From Anomaloglossus baeobatrachus (Eukaryota > Chordata > Amphibia > Anura > Aromobatidae), in assembly GCF_048569485.1 (NCBI RefSeq), contig NC_134355.1:661048215-661112214 (forward strand): a stretch of 64,000 nt of DNA, read 5' to 3'. This document shows positions 1-10,966 of this stretch, in pieces. The position numbers and the translations under genes are program-made. Each line of letters starts with the position of its first letter. Position 1 is the stretch's first letter. The notes beneath the pieces were generated by a model. That model worked only from the letters and a program-made list of their open reading frames with translations. It did no database searches and was not told the origin of the DNA.

Positions 1-70
1 AACGAAGGTAAGACTCTCACAACCTCTCACAACTACGCACCTTCCATCGCCTTTAAGTGGGGACAGAACA
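1..70 (+). repeat. 3' end of the BEL/Pao 5' LTR
   Basis: These 70 bases end in GGACAGAACA and match the end of the 3' LTR exactly. The untranslated leader (71-476) follows. No primer-binding site was assigned with confidence. Confidence 0.93.
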
Positions 71-476
71 GTCAGAAGACTGCTTAAGAGCTCAATACCC
101 CGGCTACAGATCCCTAAGAACCCTGTAACTTCCCCTGTAATCTGCCTAGCAACAAGCCTTGTGCACTAGTCTGCCTGCACAGTGCATGCCTGGACAAGCC
201 TAAGGGGAAGCTCTCCCATCTGCCACGTCCTGTGTCACCTCTGCTGCATTGTAAAGGGACAGTTTATGCACCTGCTGTTTCTCTCCTGCTATACTCCTTC
301 TATAGACTTGCAGTACATTATACCCCATTACTGCACATCGCTGCACTGCGAACCCCAAGTTTTACTGAAGACACCTTGGGAATCTCATCAGGGAGTCCTT
401 GCAGAGCTGCACAACGATTTTTGGACCCCTATTCAAAAGTCAAGTTTCTTAAAGAGACAGTACACCTTATATAAAA

Positions 477-3400
477 ATGGCCGAAAAAGACCTCGGACAG
501 TTCCCCACTGCTGAAACAGAGCAAATACAACCTGATACTGTCCATTATGAAGCCCAGGAGGCAGAGCCCATGCTTTCAGCAGACCAAGTTGTCCGACCGA
601 AGCGCTCTTCCAAACCCACGATAAAGGCCACTGAAAACTATCACACTATGAAAGATGAGCTATGTGAACACCTGGAAGAACTGTGGGAACGAGTCACCTA
701 TTACATGTCAAGACTTGAATCCTCATCAGGTGATGCCGCATGCTTACAAGCCGCTCTGGAACGGCTGAACACAGCTCATGAAAGATACAAGAGACTGTCA
801 ACAAGGTACATTACCTTTCTAAAAGACTCTAAAATTGATGAAGCTCTTTCAGACCTGAGCAAGGCAGAAGAAGTGGACAAGGAAAGAGATGCCAAGGTGC
901 AAAATGCCATAGACAAGGCAGAACACCGTATCTCTCACCAGCAAGAAACTAGATCACACCGATCAACCTCATCTAGACGTTCCTCTCGGTCATCCGGGTC
1001 ATCATCCTCAAGAAGCTCCGCCCTGAGTGACAGGATACTAGAGGCCCGCATAAGAGCAGAGGAATCCAAGGTGAGACGTTCCTTCACAGAAAGAGAAGTA
1101 GAGGAAGAAGCCAAAAGGGCAGAAGCAGAAACCAAAAGGGCAGAAGCGGAGGCTCGGATAAAGATTCTTCAGTCACAGATGGAAGAGGAAGTTGCGCTAG
1201 CTAAAGTGAGACTACTTGAGCAAGCATTGATCCAAGGTCCTGATCCAGCTGACTCGCCACCACTGGAAGCAGACAATCCAGTTGATCGCACAAGAGACTA
1301 TGTACTGAATCAGTTACCTGTAGCAACCCCGGTTTGCAGTACCGTCCAAGCCGACAACACCGAAACCTCCAACTTACCTCTACCAGTGCCAGTGCCACCT
1401 AAAGCACCCGAGCAAATTAATAACAGTCACCAAAAGGTGCCCTCTCAAACACAGCCACCACAGCAAGATGGCAACCAAGTGTTTCCTGACCCACTTCCAC
1501 AGCTCAAGCAGCGGTCATCAGAATCTACAGAGGCTAAACCACAGCTCAACCCTGCAGCAACGTCATTTTACCCGGGAACATCTCATCCATTCATGCCAGG
1601 CAGCCCATACGCCCCAGGGGCATCACGAGTCGTCGTGGCAACAAGTGGTGAGAAATCAGATATGTCTGAGTTTGCCAGGTTCATGGTGAGCAGAGAGCTA
1701 ATCAACACTAGTCTCACGAAATTCGATGATCGTGCAGAGAGCTACAGGGCCTGGAAAGCAACTTTCAAGGCAGCCATCGCAAATCTCAACTTCACTGCAG
1801 AACAGGAGCTCGACCTCCTGATCAAGTGGTTGGGCCCAGGCTCTACAAACCGTATCAAGAGCCTCAGAACCGTCTACGTGGGACAAGCAGAAGCAGGTCT
1901 CGCTGCTGCATGGCAGAGACTGGAACGCACCTTTGGCAGCGCAGAAGCAATAGAGAAAGCCCTATTCAAGAGACTGCAGGACATCCCAAAGATCAACCTT
2001 AAAGAAGTCCACAAGCTTCAAGACCTAAGTGATCTGCTCATGGAGCTGGAGCTCGCCAAAAGAGATCCTCGTCTGTCTGGGCTGTGCTACCTGGATACAG
2101 CCCATGGAGTGAACCCAATCGTGGTGAAGCTGCCATACAGTCTGCAGGAGAAATGGGCAACATCAGTCTCAAGGTACAAAAGAATGAATGACGTCACCTT
2201 TCCCCCATTTATTCAGTTCTGCAAGTTCATCGACGAGCAGGCCCAGATGAGGAACGACCCCAGCCTCGACTTCCTAGAGTTCAACACTTCGGCAGCTGCA
2301 ACATCATCATCAAGGTATGAAGGTGCCATACACAAACGCAGAGACATTAAGAACACTGTGAGTGTCAGGAAGACTGAGCTACCATCACCTGCAGCACGCA
2401 CAGATAAGCAGAACACCATCTCATCACGAGATAAGTCTTTCAATCAAGAATGTCCCATCCATAAAAAACCGCATTCACTGAACAAGTGCAGAGGGTTTAG
2501 ATCTAAAACCCTACAGGAGCGCAAGAAAGTCCTCACAGAGCTTGGGATCTGTTTCAAATGCTGCGCATCACTTGAACACATGGCCAAGGACTGTAAATCC
2601 ATTGTCAAGTGTGAGGAGTGTCATAGTGAAAAACACGTTTCAGCCATGCACCCAACCCAGCTAGCTAGAGACACACCGGCTGCAGTCACCACCACTCCCA
2701 CTCCAAGTCATGGCGGGGAGCCCAAGAATCAGACTGACACCACCACAGCCGTCTCCTGCTCATGCTCAGAGGTATGTGGAGAGGGCCAAACACAGAAATG
2801 TTGTGCCCGAATATGCCTCATCAAGGTTTATCCTGAGGGACATCCAGAAAAGGCAATGAAGGTGTATGCCATCATAGACGACCAAAGCAACCGGTCCCTG
2901 GCAGGAACCAAATTCTTTGAAGCCTTCGGAATTAATGGACCATCAGAACCCTACACCTTGAACACCTGCTCAGGTCGCATTGAGACTAGCGGCAGAAGAG
3001 CCCAGGGATTCATTGCTTCTCCTATCAATGGGAAGACTGAAATACCTCTACCAACGCTCGTTGAATGTGACCAAATACCCAGCCACAGGAATGAAATTCC
3101 TACCCCAGAAGCTGCATTTCATCAACCACACCTAAGACACCTCGCTAGTGTTATTCCACCTGTGGACAATAACGCAGAGATTCTACTCCTGCTCGGCAGA
3201 GACAATCTAAGGGTACACAAGGTGCGACAGCAGTGTAATGGGCCTGACTATGCACCATACGCCCAGAGACTGGACTTGGGATGGGTAGTCATAGGAAATG
3301 TGTGCGTTGATCGATCAGAAATTGATTCCTTCAAGACTTATGTGCATGGAGATGGGCGCACAACCTGCTTAAAGCCATGTCCTCATCACTATGAAGTGAA

Positions 3401-6400
3401 AGAGAAGTCTCCAGACACAATACAGCTACCTGACATCGCTTCTTCTCTGCATATCGACAACTTGGGAAGATCAGTCTTTCTCACAACCGAGGACGACGAT
3501 AAAGTAGCCTTGTCAGTAGAGGACAGAGAATTCATCGGAATAATGGACTGTGAGTTTTCTAAAGACAAAACCAACCATTGGGTCTCTCCATTACCCTTCC
3601 GATCTACCAGGGTAAGACTCCCAAACAACCAAGCTCAAGCTCAGACCAGATTTAACTCTCTTCAGCGTTCTATGAGCAGCAAACCTGAAATGAGAGAACA
3701 TATTGTCGCCTTTATGGACAAAATATTCCGCAACAACCACGCAGAACCTGCTCCATTCTTGAAGAAGAACGAAGAGTGTTGGTATCTGCCTTCATTCGGT
3801 GTATACCACCCACGAAAACCGAATCAAATCAGGGTTGTCTTCGACTCCAGCGCCAAACATGAAGGCGTATCCCTTAACGATGTTCTCCTCACAGGTCCTA
3901 ACCTAACAAACAACTTGGTAGGAGTATTGCTGAGGTTCAGAAAAGAGCTTGTCGCCATCACTGCCGATATTGAACAGATGTTCCACTGTTTCCTAGTCAG
4001 AGAGGACCACCGGAACTTCCTCAGATTTCTGTGGTACAAGGATAATGACACCAATAAAGAGATGGTGGAATATCGTATGAGGGTCCACGTGTTTGGAAAC
4101 AGCCCTTCACCCGCAGTTGCAACCTATGGTCTCCGGAGAACCGCATTAGAGGGAGAGTCCGAGTATGGAACAGATGCCAGAGACTTTGTTGAGAAAGACT
4201 TTTATGTAGATGATGGGCTCAAATCACTACCCACCGAGGAAGAAGCCATTGATTTGCTCAAAAGAACTCAAGGCATGCTGTCCCAGGCAAAACTCAGGTT
4301 ACACAAAATTGCTTCCAATAGCCTGACCGTAATGAGAGCCTTTGAGTCGGGTGATCACGCCCCTGGATTCAAGGACATTGACTTGGGGCTAGACAGTCCA
4401 CCCGTGCAGAGGAGCCTGGGCATCAGATGGGATCTTGCAGCCGACTCCTTCGGATTTCAAGTAAGTTGCTCAGACAAGCCATTCACAAAACGTGGTGTCC
4501 TCTCTATAGTGAACAGCTTGTTCGACCCACTGGGATTTGTGGCGCCTATCACTATACAAGGCAAATCCTTGCTGAGACAATTCTCTGAAACCGTCAAGGA
4601 CTGGGATACCCCACTCCCTTCTGACAAACAGCAAAAATGGGAAGCTTGGAAACAGTCGTTGTGTGGGTTGAACAACATCCACATCCCAAGATGTTATCTC
4701 AAAATCTCCCTCACTTCTAGCATAAAGAAGGAACTGCACATCTTCTCAGACGCCTCCACAGAAGCTATAGCAGCAGTTGCATACCTGAAAGCGACAGACC
4801 CCAACGGACAAAACTACGTTGGATTTGTATTTGGCAAGGCGAAGCTGGCCCCGAAGCCCGACCATACCATTCCCAGACTGGAACTCTGTGGCACCGTTCT
4901 GGCAGTGGAAATTGCCGACTTCATACGACAAGAACTGTGTGTCGAAATAGATGAGGTCCAATACTACACTGACAGTAAGGTCGTTTTAGGTTACATCTAC
5001 AATCAATCAAGACGATTTTATGTGTACGTCAGTAACCGCATTGAAAGGATCAGGAGATCCTCCAAACCAGAACAATGGCGTTATGTACCATCTGAACTGA
5101 ATCCAGCAGATCACGCAACTAGACCTATGTCTATAAGTTCTTTTGCTAATTCTTCTTGGCTTACAGGTCCAGAGTTCCTGCTGAGACAGTCAGAAGAAGG
5201 TGTCCAGGAAGCCTTCAGCATCCTAGATCCAGACAACGATCCAGATGTCCGAGCTGAAGTCAATACCCTGGCCACCAGTGCAGAAAAAACTTCCAACCTC
5301 GGTTGCCAACGTTTTGAACGTTTCTCCAGCTGGATGAGGCTCGTCAGGACTGTCGCTAGGTTAGTGCATATCGCCAGATGCTGTCGTACTGACCTTAAAA
5401 CCAAAGACTGTCATCGCTGGCATGTCTGCCACAAACCCCTTTCTGCTGAGGACATCTCCCATAGCGAGTCCCTCATAATACGCCACCTCCAACAGAGTGA
5501 ATTCGCCATAGAATGGAAGTGTTTATACAACAAACAGCAGATTCCATTAAGAAGTCCTCTTGCCAATGTAAACCCAGTCATCGACAGTGTCGGCTTAATG
5601 AGAGTTGGTGGTCGTTTAAATCAGGCTCATCTTGGAGTTGCAGAACAAAATCCTCTCATCATTCCCAACAAACACCATGTTACAGTCTTGCTGATCCCAC
5701 ACCACCATGAAAAGACTGAACACCAAGGCAGGCAAATTACAGAAGGTGCTTTACGGTCTGCAGGCCTCTGGATTATTGGAATGAAGAGACGTGTAGCACA
5801 AATACTACACAATTGTGTGCACTGTCGTAAAGCGAGAGGAAAACAACTGTACCAGCTAATGGCTGACTTGCCTACAGACAGACTTTCCACAGAGCCACCT
5901 TTCACCTACGTGGGCCTAGACGTTTTCGGACCATGGATGGTGTCCACACGCAGAACTCGCGGAGGCCAAGCAAACAGCAAGCGGTGGGCTGTGTTATTCA
6001 CCTGCATGAGTGTTCGAGCCGTTCACATTGAGGTGTTAGAGTCCATGGATACCTCCAGCCTAATCAACGCCTTGAGAAGGTTCCTTGCCATCAGAGGACC
6101 AGTGAAACAGTTGAGGTCTGACCGTGGAAGCAACTTCGTCGGTGCATGTAGAGAACTGAACATCGACACCAAACCTATCCAAGATCAGCTGGCAGAGAAA
6201 GGTTGCACCTGGATCTTCAATCCCCCTCACAGTTCTCACATGGGAGGCTCCTGGGAGAGGATGATCGGGATTTCACGCAACATCTTGAACTCCATGCTAA
6301 TGGACGTCAATTCCTCAAGACTCACACATGAGACTCTAGTCACTCTTTTAGCTGAAGTCTCAGCCATTATCAATTCAAGACCCCTTGTGCCGGTGACCAT

Positions 6401-6830
6401 GGATCCAGAAACACCAACCATATTAACTCCTACTATTCTCATTACCCAAAAAACTGACAACGTGGTAATGCCCAGCGGAGAGTTCACCCACGCGAACACT
6501 TATCAAAAACACTGGAAACGGGTTCAATACTTGGCTGACTACTTCTGGAACCGATGGAGGAAGGAATACCTCACCATTCTTCAGGGAAGAAAGAAGTGGC
6601 GACATCCCAAGCCGAACCTCAAGGAAGGAGACCTAGTCCTCATGAAAGATCAGACCACAGAAAGGACTGACTGGCCTATGGGACTAATTACTAGGATACT
6701 GCCTAGTCAGGACGGCAATGTTCGGAAGGTGGAGCTAAAGGTCATCAGGAAAGGTGAGACAAAGACCTTTGCAAGGCCAATCCACGAACTTGTTCTGCTT
6801 TTGCCCATAGAGAGCATCCCTACAGGATGA
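477..6830 (+). CDS. BEL/Pao Gag-Pol polyprotein (2117 aa)
   Basis: One open frame encodes the whole polyprotein. Residues about 60-250 are charged and helical, with a Ser/Arg-rich stretch, as in a Gag N-terminus. Residues about 416-530 resemble the DUF1759 capsid-type domain of Pao elements. Cys/His clusters lie at about 659-725. The protease has a DDQS active-site motif at 801. Reverse transcriptase carries YVDD at 1243-1246. RNase H begins near FSDAS (Asp1425). The integrase has an HHCC zinc-binding region near 1740-1790 and a D, D, E catalytic set at Asp1815, Asp1882 and Glu1927. The C-terminus from about 2010 looks like the DUF5641 domain typical of Pao integrases. The length suits a single-frame Pao polyprotein. 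The first ATG of the frame at 477 is taken as the start; it follows a leader of about 400 bases. No envelope gene is seen. Confidence 0.95.
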   Translation: MAEKDLGQFPTAETEQIQPDTVHYEAQEAEPMLSADQVVRPKRSSKPTIKATENYHTMKDELCEHLEELWERVTYYMSRLESSSGDAACLQAALERLNTAHERYKRLSTRYITFLKDSKIDEALSDLSKAEEVDKERDAKVQNAIDKAEHRISHQQETRSHRSTSSRRSSRSSGSSSSRSSALSDRILEARIRAEESKVRRSFTEREVEEEAKRAEAETKRAEAEARIKILQSQMEEEVALAKVRLLEQALIQGPDPADSPPLEADNPVDRTRDYVLNQLPVATPVCSTVQADNTETSNLPLPVPVPPKAPEQINNSHQKVPSQTQPPQQDGNQVFPDPLPQLKQRSSESTEAKPQLNPAATSFYPGTSHPFMPGSPYAPGASRVVVATSGEKSDMSEFARFMVSRELINTSLTKFDDRAESYRAWKATFKAAIANLNFTAEQELDLLIKWLGPGSTNRIKSLRTVYVGQAEAGLAAAWQRLERTFGSAEAIEKALFKRLQDIPKINLKEVHKLQDLSDLLMELELAKRDPRLSGLCYLDTAHGVNPIVVKLPYSLQEKWATSVSRYKRMNDVTFPPFIQFCKFIDEQAQMRNDPSLDFLEFNTSAAATSSSRYEGAIHKRRDIKNTVSVRKTELPSPAARTDKQNTISSRDKSFNQECPIHKKPHSLNKCRGFRSKTLQERKKVLTELGICFKCCASLEHMAKDCKSIVKCEECHSEKHVSAMHPTQLARDTPAAVTTTPTPSHGGEPKNQTDTTTAVSCSCSEVCGEGQTQKCCARICLIKVYPEGHPEKAMKVYAIIDDQSNRSLAGTKFFEAFGINGPSEPYTLNTCSGRIETSGRRAQGFIASPINGKTEIPLPTLVECDQIPSHRNEIPTPEAAFHQPHLRHLASVIPPVDNNAEILLLLGRDNLRVHKVRQQCNGPDYAPYAQRLDLGWVVIGNVCVDRSEIDSFKTYVHGDGRTTCLKPCPHHYEVKEKSPDTIQLPDIASSLHIDNLGRSVFLTTEDDDKVALSVEDREFIGIMDCEFSKDKTNHWVSPLPFRSTRVRLPNNQAQAQTRFNSLQRSMSSKPEMREHIVAFMDKIFRNNHAEPAPFLKKNEECWYLPSFGVYHPRKPNQIRVVFDSSAKHEGVSLNDVLLTGPNLTNNLVGVLLRFRKELVAITADIEQMFHCFLVREDHRNFLRFLWYKDNDTNKEMVEYRMRVHVFGNSPSPAVATYGLRRTALEGESEYGTDARDFVEKDFYVDDGLKSLPTEEEAIDLLKRTQGMLSQAKLRLHKIASNSLTVMRAFESGDHAPGFKDIDLGLDSPPVQRSLGIRWDLAADSFGFQVSCSDKPFTKRGVLSIVNSLFDPLGFVAPITIQGKSLLRQFSETVKDWDTPLPSDKQQKWEAWKQSLCGLNNIHIPRCYLKISLTSSIKKELHIFSDASTEAIAAVAYLKATDPNGQNYVGFVFGKAKLAPKPDHTIPRLELCGTVLAVEIADFIRQELCVEIDEVQYYTDSKVVLGYIYNQSRRFYVYVSNRIERIRRSSKPEQWRYVPSELNPADHATRPMSISSFANSSWLTGPEFLLRQSEEGVQEAFSILDPDNDPDVRAEVNTLATSAEKTSNLGCQRFERFSSWMRLVRTVARLVHIARCCRTDLKTKDCHRWHVCHKPLSAEDISHSESLIIRHLQQSEFAIEWKCLYNKQQIPLRSPLANVNPVIDSVGLMRVGGRLNQAHLGVAEQNPLIIPNKHHVTVLLIPHHHEKTEHQGRQITEGALRSAGLWIIGMKRRVAQILHNCVHCRKARGKQLYQLMADLPTDRLSTEPPFTYVGLDVFGPWMVSTRRTRGGQANSKRWAVLFTCMSVRAVHIEVLESMDTSSLINALRRFLAIRGPVKQLRSDRGSNFVGACRELNIDTKPIQDQLAEKGCTWIFNPPHSSHMGGSWERMIGISRNILNSMLMDVNSSRLTHETLVTLLAEVSAIINSRPLVPVTMDPETPTILTPTILITQKTDNVVMPSGEFTHANTYQKHWKRVQYLADYFWNRWRKEYLTILQGRKKWRHPKPNLKEGDLVLMKDQTTERTDWPMGLITRILPSQDGNVRKVELKVIRKGETKTFARPIHELVLLLPIESIPTG

Positions 6831-6960
6831 ACGCTACCGGACCTGAACTTTGAGCCATCCTTCTTGTTTTGGACTCAATTGAGCTTGTTTTTGCATTTAA
6901 CATGCCTTTCCTTTCAGGTTGTATTATGGACTCAATAGTGAAATCCCCAAAGTGAATTTC

Positions 6961-6970
6961 AGACGGGGAG
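6961..6970 (+). other. Polypurine tract of the BEL/Pao element
   Basis: AGACGGGGAG lies directly before the TG that opens the 3' LTR. This is the usual position of the plus-strand primer. Confidence 0.75.
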
Positions 6971-7439
6971 TGTGCTGTTCTATTTGTCTTAGTTAAAACT
7001 GTTATTTAATGTTTTTCATGCCTGTCTCTGCTGCCATCTACTGGTCAGACTTTTCAGCTCCTCTGTTTCTTTTGCTCAGCCCATGGGAGTGTCTGATGAC
7101 CCTCTTGCATCACTTCCTGGCTTGTCATTCCAGCCAGAACTTTTGTGAGAGCAACATCTCTTATTGGAGCTGCTAGAAGCAAAGTCTTCTGACCACACGT
7201 AGTAGCTACAGAGGCAAGCATCACTCGAGAATTCAATGCCAGGTACTTGGATTACTGCACTCTGCATGTCCTAACCTTTGGAGAAAATAAACCACCATTG
7301 TTTAATCTCAGCACGTGCATGTTTTCACTCTGGAGTGCTCAAGGTCCTGTCTGCCTCACCTATAGGAAAAACGAAGGTAAGACTCTCACAACCTCTCACA
7401 ACTACGCACCTTCCATCGCCTTTAAGTGGGGACAGAACA
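6971..7439 (+). repeat. BEL/Pao 3' LTR (469 bp)
   Basis: The LTR starts TGTGCTGTTC and ends GGACAGAACA, giving the usual TG...CA ends. An AATAAA at 7286-7291 is a likely polyadenylation signal. The last 70 bases match the visible part of the 5' LTR exactly. Confidence 0.92.
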
Positions 7440-7467
7440 CGTTCCCCTCTATTTTTTTGGAGCAGTG

Positions 7468-7870
<403 letters not shown>

Positions 7871-7919
7871 TCAAAAAGGATATATTCTCTGTAATATGCC
7901 TTAGAACTCTACAGACTAA

Positions 7920-8499
7920 GGCGGGCTATGCATGTTGCGACATCGCAAGCCGATGCTGCGATGTCGCACGCGATAGTCCCCGCGCCCATCGCAGGTACGA
8001 TATCTTGTGATAGCTGCCGTAGCGAACATTATTGCTACGCCAGCTTCACATGCACTCGCCTGCCCTGCGACCGTCGCTCTGGCCGGCGACCCGCCTCCTT
8101 CATAAGGGGGCGGGTCGTGTGGCGTCACAGCGACGTCACACGGCAGGCGACCAATAGCGGCGGAGGGGCGGAGATAAGCAGGATGTAAACATCCCACCCA
8201 CCTCCTTCCTTCTCATTGCAGCCGGGAGGCAGGTAAGGAGATGTTCCTCGCTCCTGCGGCTTTACACAGCAATGTATGCTGCCGCAGGAATGAGGAATAA
8301 CATCGTACCTGTCTCTGCACCGGCATTATGGAAATGTCGGAGAATACACCAATGATACGATAACGAAGCTTTTGCGCTCGTTAATCGTATCATCTACGAT
8401 TTACACACTAAGATATCAAAAGTGACGCCGGATGTGCGTCACTTTCAATTTGACCTCACCGACATCGCACGTGCGATGTTGCAACATGCAAAGCCGCCC
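7920..8499. mobile_element. Harbinger-type MITE, 580 bp, TAA target duplication
   Basis: The ends form imperfect inverted repeats (GGCGGGCTATGCATGTTGC at the left, GGGCGGCTTTGCATGTTGC read inward from the right). TAA lies on both sides at 7917-7919 and 8500-8502, the 3-bp site typical of PIF/Harbinger elements. No transposase is present. The GC-rich core near 8150-8300 is shared with the elements at 17908-18310 and 21707-22257. The superfamily rests on the 3-bp site and could change. Confidence 0.75.
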
Positions 8500-8502
8500 T
8501 AA

Positions 8503-9143
8503 GGATTATCTAGGGTGGATCTGAAAAGGGTGGAGGAATTTTGTAAATTAAAAGCTTATTTTTCCACTGCCAACAAAAGCTAAGAGATTCCATAAATCTA
8601 ATGGACACTTATTCTGATTGATAGGGAAAGATGCAGCATTTTTCAAAGAAGCAGCATGTCAATACAGCATTTTCTTAACTTGGAAAGCAATGAGTGCGCA
8701 AAAATGCTATGTGTGAACATAGCCTAAGGGGTGGAGGAGGTTTCTTTTTAATCTTTATATACAAGTTAAAAATACAGGAAAGAAGGTTTCTTAATTTTTT
8801 TTTTAAGGTAAAATCCATGTTATTCTCAGTTTTATAAGTCTGTAAAAGTGGCGTAATATTTTGACAGCATTGTTCCCAGCATCAACCTTTGAGTCAATGT
8901 ATCCAGGCATCTTCTCCATGCTGTTCCAATATATTTCAGTATTTTTACTGCCCCGCCAACACTCCTGAGGGATCTGACAGAAAAATGCTCAAGTTACCCA
9001 TTGGCTTCCATTATACTCATTACCCAAATCAAGCCATTCCAAGCATCCAACTTGCTTGATTTGAGTATTGAGCACTCAAGCATTTTATTGTTTTCTCATC
9101 ACTAGTTGACATTAAAAATATAGCCATCAAAAACATGGTCTTG
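8503..9143. other. Non-coding sequence, no gene seen
   Basis: This AT-rich stretch has no supported exon or RNA gene. A small near-palindrome at 8708-8733 (GCTATGTGTGAACATAGC) resembles the end of a TIR MITE like those at 31469 and 35350, but no partner end was found. Confidence 0.5.
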
Positions 9144-9333
9144 GGCCGGTGTCACACTTGTGATTGCCTTGCGTGTATCTCGCGGTGCACCACCTGTTAC
9201 GGACTCTCTCCTGACAGGAGCGGGTCAGTTGCATGCATCTCTATGCAGCTGAGACGCTCCTGTGAAGACAGAGTCCGTGACGGGGGATGCACCGTGAGAC
9301 TCGCGTGAGGGAATCGCAAGTGTGACACCAGCC
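9144..9333. mobile_element. Short TIR MITE (about 190 bp)
   Basis: The left end GGCCGGTGTCACACTTG is mirrored by GGCTGGTGTCACACTTG at the right, and the whole copy can fold on itself. Flanks are TTG and TTA, so a clean 3-bp duplication is not preserved. The interior resembles the split MITE at 25921 and 31186 (shared core around CTCAGCTGCAT). There is no coding capacity. Confidence 0.7.
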
Positions 9334-9357
9334 TTAGAATATACAGTATTTGATTAA

Positions 9358-10355
9358 AGGGAACCTGTCAGCAGAAATTTCCCCTAAAACCTCACAGATT
9401 CCCCCTCTGCAGCTCGTGGGCTGCATTCTAGAAAGGTCCCTGTTAGTATTGTGCCCACTTTCTGACCAAAAAAAAGAGTTTATAAAGAGGTACCTTTTTG
9501 GCTTCGGATTCTATAAATCAGACACAGGGGCGGGCAGCCTGATGGCCGTTATTCTGCCCCCTGGTCCTGTATGCCGCCCCCATCGCTGATTTCCATACTT
9601 TTGGACGCCGCCCACTGCTCCAGCCATCCCCGCGCATGCCCAGTGCCAGTCTCACGGGACTGAGCACTGTGACTGTTGGTGACGTGTGCGCAGGCAAGTG
9701 ATTATGGGCAGGACTGTGACTGTTATCAGCAAGTACCCGCCCATAATCTCGTGAGCGCGCAAACCTCTCCAGCGTCACACTGTGCTCAGTGTAGATGCTA
9801 GACTGTATGGGCTGCTTCCAGGTATGACATCCCTTTGTCACGTGATAGTATTTTGAACACGCCCCTATCACGTGACAAAGGGACGTCATCCCTGGAAGCA
9901 GCCCATACAGTCTAGCATCTACACTGAGCACAGTGTGACGCTGGAGAGGTTTGCGCGCTCACGAGATTATGGGCGGGTACTTGCTGATAACAGTCACAGT
10001 CCCGCCCATAATCACTTGCCTGCGCACACGTCACCAGCAGTCACAGTGCTCAGTCCCGTGAGACTGGCACTGGGCATGCGCGGGGATGGCTGGAGCAGTG
10101 GGCGGCGTCCAAAAGTATGGAAATCAGCGATGGGGGCGGCATACAGGACCAGGGGGCAGAATAACGGCCATCAGGCTGCCCGCCCCTGTGTCTGATTTAT
10201 AGAATCCGAAGCCAAAAAGGTACCTCTTTATAAACTCTTTTTTTTGGTCAGAAAGTGGGCACAATACTAACAGGGACCTTTCTAGAATGCAGCCCACGAG
10301 CTGCAGAGGGGGAATCTGTTAGGTTTTAGGGGAAATTTCTGCTGACAGGTTCCCT
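9358..10355. mobile_element. Kilobase foldback element, T2/Kolobok-type MITE with TTAA site
   Basis: Two inverted arms of 491 bp (9358-9848 and 9865-10355) flank a 16-bp spacer. By eye only about five positions differ between arms. TTAA lies on both sides (9354-9357 and 10356-10359) and the ends read AGGGAACCTGTCAGCAG, fitting the TTAAAGGRR end known for T2-family MITEs of Xenopus. The long open frames in it are the same frame read on both arms, not genes. It would fold into a very stable hairpin. Confidence 0.85.
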
Positions 10356-10658
10356 TTAAAGCACAGTAGAATGGGAAATATGGACTTTAAAGACATGAAC
10401 ATTGATATGGGAAACGTTGAATTGTTGGATATTTGACTTGAAAACACTTTATAAGACGTTTTTAATTCTGCACTCAAGCAATTTCAACTCAAATAATTCA
10501 TAAAAATATTTTGGCCCATCAGACAATATGGAAGTAACATTTTTTGCAATTTTTTTGGATCCATATATTTAGGCCATGAGGTTGTAAAAAAACTGAGAAA
10601 AAAAAAAAACAAAAAACCAAAAAACAAACACTACAGTAGATTAGATGGTGGGATCTTG

Positions 10659-10664
10659 TTTATT
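10659..10664 (-). promoter_or_regulatory. Likely polyadenylation signal of the CYP2 gene
   Basis: AATAAA on the minus strand, about 125 bases past the CYP2 stop codon. It would give a short 3' UTR covering about 10640-10787. Transcript data would be needed to confirm use. Confidence 0.55.
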
Positions 10665-10787
10665 GTAACAATCCTTAACATTTTTTAAATTATGTTTTAT
10701 AAAGCACACAAAAAAACAAAAAAAGCCCACAAAACAAAAAACAATATCTAGACAACTATTACAATTTTTCAATGTTACAGGCTCATA

Positions 10788-10966
10788 TTATATACGAGGA
10801 ATAGCACATATTTCATGGGCCAATGGACCAGTTGTCAATCCAACAGCAGGAGTAAGGTCCAGTGTAGCTCCAACCGGAGCCTTGATTGTGAAGTTCTGCA
10901 GTAGTTTTGTGAAGAACAGGAACAGCTCCATTTTGGCCAAGTTCTCCCCAGCGCAACTTCTCTTAC
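10788..10966 (-). CDS. CYP2 exon 9 (terminal coding exon)
   Basis: The exon starts after an AG acceptor with two bases that complete the Gly of exon 8, then encodes [15 protein letters not shown] and ends at ...CAIPRI and a TAA stop. Cys in RSCAG is the haem ligand. The 58 residues plus stop are close to the usual CYP2 exon 9 length. Confidence 0.95.

Larger units (their letters stand above)
1..7439 (+). mobile_element. BEL/Pao LTR retrotransposon, looks whole
   Basis: Only the last 70 bases of the 5' LTR are inside the window. They match bases 7370-7439 of the 3' LTR with no difference, which points to a recent insertion. Between the LTRs lies one long open frame (477-6830) with the Pao order gag, zinc-knuckle region, aspartic protease, reverse transcriptase, RNase H and integrase. 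A purine-rich tract (GACGGGGAG) sits just before the 3' LTR. The target duplication cannot be checked because the left flank is outside the window. BEL/Pao elements are known from fish and amphibians but not from mammals or birds. Confidence 0.95.

Noticed and set aside
9518-10195. Two similar open frames of 137 and 107 codons
   Set aside because: They are one frame read from the two arms of a palindromic MITE; no known domain.
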